A stretch of 8,140 nt of DNA, taken from the NCBI GenBank assembly GCA_021811205.1, contig JAJZPK010000113.1, positions 1-8,140 of the forward strand. The letters are read 5' to 3'. Positions 4,620 through 8,140 of this stretch are shown here, piece after piece (within the stretch, counting starts at the first letter, position 1; the number at the start of each line of letters is the position of its first letter). Made by a program: the position numbers and the translations under genes. This stretch comes from Pseudomonadota bacterium (lineage in GTDB: Bacteria > Pseudomonadota > Gammaproteobacteria > Burkholderiales > JABEVD01). The notes under the pieces were generated by a model. The model was given only the letters and a program-made list of their open reading frames with translations, was not told the origin of the DNA and searched no databases.

Positions 4620-5798
4620 TCAATCTCCGACCGCCTCGTCCCTGGGAAGGAAGTTGAGCGCCCTCACGCCGATCGTGGTGATCAGGAAGGACACGCCCAG
4701 CCCGCCGCAACCGAGCAGGATTTCGGGCAAGCTCGGAGCATACTGTCCGATCTGGCCGTCCCCGAACGTGCTCATCACTTGATAGCCTGGGAATATTTCA
4801 AGCGGATAGGCCTGGCCGCCGATGATAAAGACGTAAAGGAAGCAGAAACTGCCCAGCACTACAAGGATGGATGCAGCCAGTACGTGACGACTCGAGCCCA
4901 TGCCTGGGAAATAAATGAGGAAAAGCGGGAGCAGGCTGCCGACGAAGAAATACCCTCCCCAGAAAAGCAGAGGATAAATGCCGCCATCCATCAGAATGAA
5001 CTTCTCGAATCCAGACTGCCTGGCAAAATAGAGATTGGTCATGTGATAGGCCGTGACCAGATAGATCACGCTGATCACAAAAAGGCCGAGCAGGTTCTTA
5101 ATGCGCTTCAGAATGGCCGGATGAAGCGTCATGTCGTTCCAACCGTACATCACAGCCTGCACAATGTAGAAAACCGCGAGTCCCCATGCGAAGGACATGA
5201 CGATGAACATGGGCGGAAGAAGCGCCGTGCCATAGGCCTGCCTTGCGACGAGAAACGCGAAGATCATGCCCGTACCGGTGGTCAGAATGATGCGCCACGA
5301 AAAAACGACGAGTCCTGCCTTTTTCGACCACGGATTCATGCGCTTTTCCATCATGGTCCAGACATAGATGCCGACGAAGGCGAACAGTCCCGAGTACAGG
5401 AAAACATTCCAGGCAAAAACCGAAGTCAGGTTGAAATGCGTCGCTGCGACAATGACGCGGTCGGGGCGGCCAAGGTCAAGCATGAGCACCGTAAGTCCGC
5501 CTGCCAGCATCGCGATCGAAAGGAGTCCCGAGAGCGGCGCTCTGGCCTTGTAGGGCGTCTTGCCGAAAACCGAACCGATGGAAGCGACATTCAGCACGCC
5601 AGAGGCCGAGATGATCAGGAAAATGGCGAACACGTGCGGCATGCCCCATACGATCTGGTTGTTCATGCCGGTCACGATGTGGCCGTGTTCCTCCATGTAG
5701 TGTGCAGCGGCCAGCCCCATCAGCACGACCATCGCCCCGAACAGGACGAGCAGATAGAAATTGCGAAGATCCTTCTTCGCTTTCAGCAATGCATCCAT
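4620..5798 (-). CDS. dsrP: DsrP, NrfD-type membrane subunit of the DsrMKJOP complex
   Basis: A 392-residue polytopic inner-membrane protein of the NrfD/PsrC family. It exchanges electrons between the quinone pool and the periplasmic partners DsrO and DsrJ. I count ten hydrophobic spans at about residues 14-34, 52-72, 89-108, 127-148, 163-184, 192-214, 236-256, 275-295, 305-327 and 359-380. Family-typical features are NQIVWGMPHVFAIF near the second span and LDLGRPDR (108-114) after the third. The ATG at 5798 overlaps the dsrO stop by one base (TAATG) and has GAGGGG at good distance. The subunit carries no cofactor-binding cysteine motif, as normal for NrfD proteins. PsrC of polysulfide reductase is the nearest alternative and is excluded by gene context. 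Confidence 0.96.
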   Translation of the reverse strand: MDALLKAKKDLRNFYLLVLFGAMVVLMGLAAAHYMEEHGHIVTGMNNQIVWGMPHVFAIFLIISASGVLNVASIGSVFGKTPYKARAPLSGLLSIAMLAGGLTVLMLDLGRPDRVIVAATHFNLTSVFAWNVFLYSGLFAFVGIYVWTMMEKRMNPWSKKAGLVVFSWRIILTTGTGMIFAFLVARQAYGTALLPPMFIVMSFAWGLAVFYIVQAVMYGWNDMTLHPAILKRIKNLLGLFVISVIYLVTAYHMTNLYFARQSGFEKFILMDGGIYPLLFWGGYFFVGSLLPLFLIYFPGMGSSRHVLAASILVVLGSFCFLYVFIIGGQAYPLEIFPGYQVMSTFGDGQIGQYAPSLPEILLGCGGLGVSFLITTIGVRALNFLPRDEAVGD

Positions 5799-6523
5799 TA
5801 CAACCCCTCGTAGTGGAGACCGGTATCGAGCCCCAGGTCAGCCCTCAACTGCAGCGAAGACACCTCATTGATCCTCTTCGAAATATCGCTGTTCGGATCG
5901 TTCAGGTTTCCGAAAAGGATCGCCTTGTGGCCGGCCTTCGCACAGGCTTCGGCGCAGGCTGTATTGTTCTCGCCGCGGTCGATGCGCTGGACGCAAAGCG
6001 TGCAACTCTCCACGGTACCTCTGCCCCGCGGGACTTCAGGCTTCTGGTCGTGTATGGGCTCGTGAACGAAAGACCGCGCCTTGTACGGGCAGGCCATCAT
6101 GCAGTAGCGGCAGCCAATGCAAAGATGCCTGTCGACCAGCACAATGCCGTCAACCCGCTTGAAAGAGGCGCCAGTCGGACAGACGTCGACGCAAGGCGGT
6201 TCTGCGCAATGCTGGCACATCATGGGAAGGTAACTCACCTTCCCCGTCTTCAAATTCTTCAGTTCGACCTTTCTGATCCATTGCTCGTCAGTCGGGCCTG
6301 TTCCGCCCGGCAGGCCATTCTCCTTGTTGCAAGCCTTGACACACTCGTCGCACCCCGCCTCGCACTGCGTGGTGTCGATCAGCATTCCCCATCTCGTTGC
6401 ACTGGAAGCTGGCCTGTTTTCGCCGTGCGCGAGATCGTACAGCATCATGCCTGGAGCGATCGCAAGCCCGGCAAGCATGGCCGAGCCCTTCAAAAAGTCG
6501 CGCCTATCGATTTCCTCGCTCAT
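5798..6523 (-). CDS. dsrO: DsrO, Tat-exported ferredoxin subunit with four [4Fe-4S] clusters
   Basis: A 241-residue periplasmic iron-sulfur protein of the NrfC/PsrB type, part of DsrMKJOP. The twin-arginine signal is visible as DRRDFLKG (6-13) followed by a hydrophobic stretch to about residue 30. Sixteen cysteines fall in four groups: 54/58/61/65, 103/106/111/115, 135/138/141/145 and 174/177/190/194, enough for four cubane clusters wiring DsrP to DsrJ. The open frame reaches back to 6685, but those codons lie within dsrJ. The ATG at 6523 gives the correct Tat leader, overlaps the dsrJ stop as ATGA and has GGAG eight bases upstream. All cluster ligands expected for the family are present. Confidence 0.96.
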   Translation of the reverse strand: MSEEIDRRDFLKGSAMLAGLAIAPGMMLYDLAHGENRPASSATRWGMLIDTTQCEAGCDECVKACNKENGLPGGTGPTDEQWIRKVELKNLKTGKVSYLPMMCQHCAEPPCVDVCPTGASFKRVDGIVLVDRHLCIGCRYCMMACPYKARSFVHEPIHDQKPEVPRGRGTVESCTLCVQRIDRGENNTACAEACAKAGHKAILFGNLNDPNSDISKRINEVSSLQLRADLGLDTGLHYEGL

Positions 6524-6891
6524 TTCCCAATCTCCGTGAGGGTTTCGCTGACCGTCTCGGGACGGCTCGAATGGCATTCGAAACAGTCGATCTTGACAGC
6601 GGCATACACGTGACAGCCCTGGCAGAAATTCCGGTTCGTTCCCAGCACGCTGTTGTTGACGCGGCTCGCATGGCAGTTCACGCACCGGATTAGGCTGTAC
6701 CTGCCGATAACGCCCTGGTGCACCGTGATGGTCCGCTGCTTCTTCAACAGATCGCCATGATTGATCTTCATGAATTTGGGATCATTCACGCAATGCCCGC
6801 CCTTGCCGATATCCAGATGGGGGACCGTCACCTCAGCATTGGCCGTGCCGCAAAAGAACATCAGGCATGCCAGAAAAACAAGCCGTTTCAT
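6520..6891 (-). CDS. dsrJ: DsrJ, periplasmic triheme cytochrome c
   Basis: A 123-residue triheme c-type cytochrome of the DsrMKJOP complex. Residues 1-19 form a Sec signal (MKRLVFLACL...GTANA) with a possible AxA cleavage site; in A. vinosum the DsrJ signal is reported to stay as a membrane anchor, so cleavage is uncertain. Three heme-binding motifs are visible: CVNCH (70-74), CQGCH (90-94) and CFECH (103-107). Cys34 in GGHCVNDPKFM lies where the unusual cysteine heme ligand of A. vinosum DsrJ is found, followed by Met41 and His45 as further ligand candidates. The true start is the ATG at 6891, one base after the dsrL stop; a longer in-frame reading from 6984 runs within dsrL and hides the signal peptide. 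It is presumed to pass electrons between a periplasmic sulfur donor and DsrO. Confidence 0.96.
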   Translation of the reverse strand: MKRLVFLACLMFFCGTANAEVTVPHLDIGKGGHCVNDPKFMKINHGDLLKKQRTITVHQGVIGRYSLIRCVNCHASRVNNSVLGTNRNFCQGCHVYAAVKIDCFECHSSRPETVSETLTEIGK

Positions 6892-6892
6892 C

Positions 6893-8140
6893 CTATTCGC
6901 CCAGTCCCATCTGGATGTAACCGGTCGGGCAGACGTCGTGGCAAATATGGCAGCCGATGCACTTGTTATAGTCGGTATCGACATATCTCCCTGTCGTCGA
7001 CTGGTTCTTTTTCACCTTGAACACGGCGGTCTGCGGGCAATAGACGACGCAGTTGTCGCATTCGAAGCACAGCCCGCAGCTCATGCAGCGTTTGGCTTCA
7101 TCTACGGCCTGCGATTCGGACAATGCCTCGATTCTTTCCTCGAAGTTGCCGAGCGCCGTTTCCTTGTCCAGCGTGATGATATTTCGCTTGTTCCGCTCGA
7201 CATATCCGAAGTGTCCGAGGAACATGTCATCGTGGGGAATCACGTAGCGGCCGGAGCGGTTGTCATAATTGTGGACTGCCACATTCATGTGGTCCGTTCC
7301 CCTGATCGGCTCGTGCACATCCTCCACGTTCAAGCCCTTCTCGACCATCTTTCTCATCAGGTCGAAAGTGTGGACGTCGATCTTGGGGCGCTTCTCCTGT
7401 TCCTCGCCATTGAGAAACCTGTCTATGCCCTCGGCCGCGATGGAACCATGACCGATCGCCGTGGTCAGAAGATGAGGACGGAGTACGTCGCCACCTGCGA
7501 ATACGCCAGCCTTGCCCTGGACCTGGTAATTCTTGTCTGCAGAGATCGTTCCCCTGCCGTTGTCGAATTCTTCGAGTCCGGTGAAGTCCACTGCCTGTCC
7601 GATGGCCGAAACGATGAGATCGGCTTCGATGTCGCGCTCGGATCCTTCTTTCTTGATGATTTCAAGCTTGCCGCCACTCATCTTGGCTTCGCACTCTGCA
7701 ACTCTCAATGCGGTTGCGCGACCGTCCTTGTCCTTCACCACCCCGACAGGAACGAGGCCGCCGAGAATGGCGATGCCTTCTGCAAGCGCCTGTTCGATCT
7801 CGTGCTTGTTCGCCTGCATCTTGTCGATGGGGAATATGGAAGTGAGCGTGACGTCAGCGCCATGCTTGACGGAAATCTCCGCGACATCGTGCGCCATCTG
7901 GCCGGCAATCGCGCGCTCCAGGTCGTTGGGCTTGGCATTCTCGATATGTCCAAGGCGTCTTGCGACGGTTGCAACGTCGATCGAAGTGTCGCCGCCGCCG
8001 ACCACCACGACGCGCTTGCCCACATAGCGAAGCCTGCCGTCATTGAATGCGGAAAGAAATGCGGTTGCGGTCACGACGTTCGGCGCATCCGATTCCGCGA
8101 CGGGAAGCGCGCGTCCTGCCTGTGCACCGAGCCCCAGGAA
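6893..8140 (-). CDS. dsrL: DsrL, flavin/Fe-S pyridine-nucleotide oxidoreductase (5' end outside window)
   Basis: The C-terminal 415 residues of a GltD-like oxidoreductase; the full protein is about 650 residues, so roughly the first third is missing. The frame is open to the window edge, and the edge residues FLGLGAQAGRALPV belong to the flavoprotein core, so the GTG at 8074 is not the start. Counting from the edge, the nucleotide-binding motif VVVGGGDTSID is at 45-55, an FAD-contacting FAGGDV at 214-219, and a C-terminal ferredoxin domain at about 345-410. That domain has cysteines 352/355/358/361/364/368 and 394/397/400/404, enough for two [4Fe-4S] clusters. In sulfur oxidisers DsrL binds DsrAB and takes electrons from sulfide oxidation to NAD(P)+. 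A glutamate synthase small subunit is the fold relative, but the ferredoxin tail and dsrJ next door settle the call. Confidence 0.95.
   Translation of the reverse strand, partial: FLGLGAQAGRALPVAESDAPNVVTATAFLSAFNDGRLRYVGKRVVVVGGGDTSIDVATVARRLGHIENAKPNDLERAIAGQMAHDVAEISVKHGADVTLTSIFPIDKMQANKHEIEQALAEGIAILGGLVPVGVVKDKDGRATALRVAECEAKMSGGKLEIIKKEGSERDIEADLIVSAIGQAVDFTGLEEFDNGRGTISADKNYQVQGKAGVFAGGDVLRPHLLTTAIGHGSIAAEGIDRFLNGEEQEKRPKIDVHTFDLMRKMVEKGLNVEDVHEPIRGTDHMNVAVHNYDNRSGRYVIPHDDMFLGHFGYVERNKRNIITLDKETALGNFEERIEALSESQAVDEAKRCMSCGLCFECDNCVVYCPQTAVFKVKKNQSTTGRYVDTDYNKCIGCHICHDVCPTGYIQMGLGE

Noticed and set aside
4509..5813. 434-codon open frame on the plus strand, antisense to dsrP
   Set aside because: It mirrors the dsrP/dsrN coding region, is rich in His, Arg and Glu without any domain, and dsrP on the other strand is unmistakable.
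5702..6613. 303-codon open frame on the plus strand, antisense to dsrO
   Set aside because: It lies opposite the cysteine-rich dsrO gene and has no recognisable motif or start signal; it is a shadow frame.

Overview
The window looks like part of the chromosome of a sulfur-oxidising, probably lithotrophic proteobacterium. Beta- or gammaproteobacteria fit best, but this is inference from gene content only. The main evidence is the distal half of a dsr (reverse dissimilatory sulfite reductase) operon on the minus strand: dsrL (5' end cut by the window edge), dsrJ, dsrO, dsrP and dsrN, in the order known from Allochromatium vinosum. DsrL is mainly associated with the oxidative direction of the pathway. 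All recognised genes lie on the minus strand, so transcription runs from high to low coordinates.

Region 8140-2859 is the operon tail. Spacings between genes are +1, -4, -1, +1 and -4 nt, so dsrL-J-O-P-N and a small thioredoxin are probably translated in a coupled manner. DsrJ (periplasmic triheme cytochrome c), DsrO (Tat-exported four-cluster ferredoxin) and DsrP (NrfD-type membrane protein) are the periplasmic and membrane part of the DsrMKJOP electron-transfer complex. DsrL is a cytoplasmic flavin/Fe-S oxidoreductase that links sulfite reductase to pyridine nucleotides. DsrN makes siroamide, the prosthetic group of DsrAB. A cytosolic WCPPC thioredoxin overlaps dsrN, at the place where dsrR and dsrS follow in A. 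vinosum.

Region 2858-2168 holds no conventional gene but is full of small structures. Two paralogous 34-codon genes encode single-span membrane peptides that share the first ten residues and a DDxNFKRK tail. Upstream of the first is an AT-rich control region with two 19-bp palindromes of identical layout. Past the second lie two adjacent intrinsic terminators pointing in opposite directions. The plus-facing one could end a short RNA of about 90 nt whose unpaired linker carries an anti-Shine-Dalgarno-like UCCUCC.

Region 2167-1172 holds a promoter, a leader and a badly reduced MgtA-type P-type ATPase. It has lost the first two membrane spans and everything after the actuator domain. A 23-bp near-repeat containing an ATATT/AATAT palindrome occurs twice here, each time over a candidate -10 element. 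Just beyond the ATPase stop is an 80-bp element with terminal inverted repeats flanked by TA, probably a MITE or a similar transposon-derived hairpin.

Region 1018-1 carries cbpA (DnaJ-class co-chaperone) followed directly by the start of a cbpM-like modulator gene cut by the window edge. It has no visible functional link to the dsr genes.
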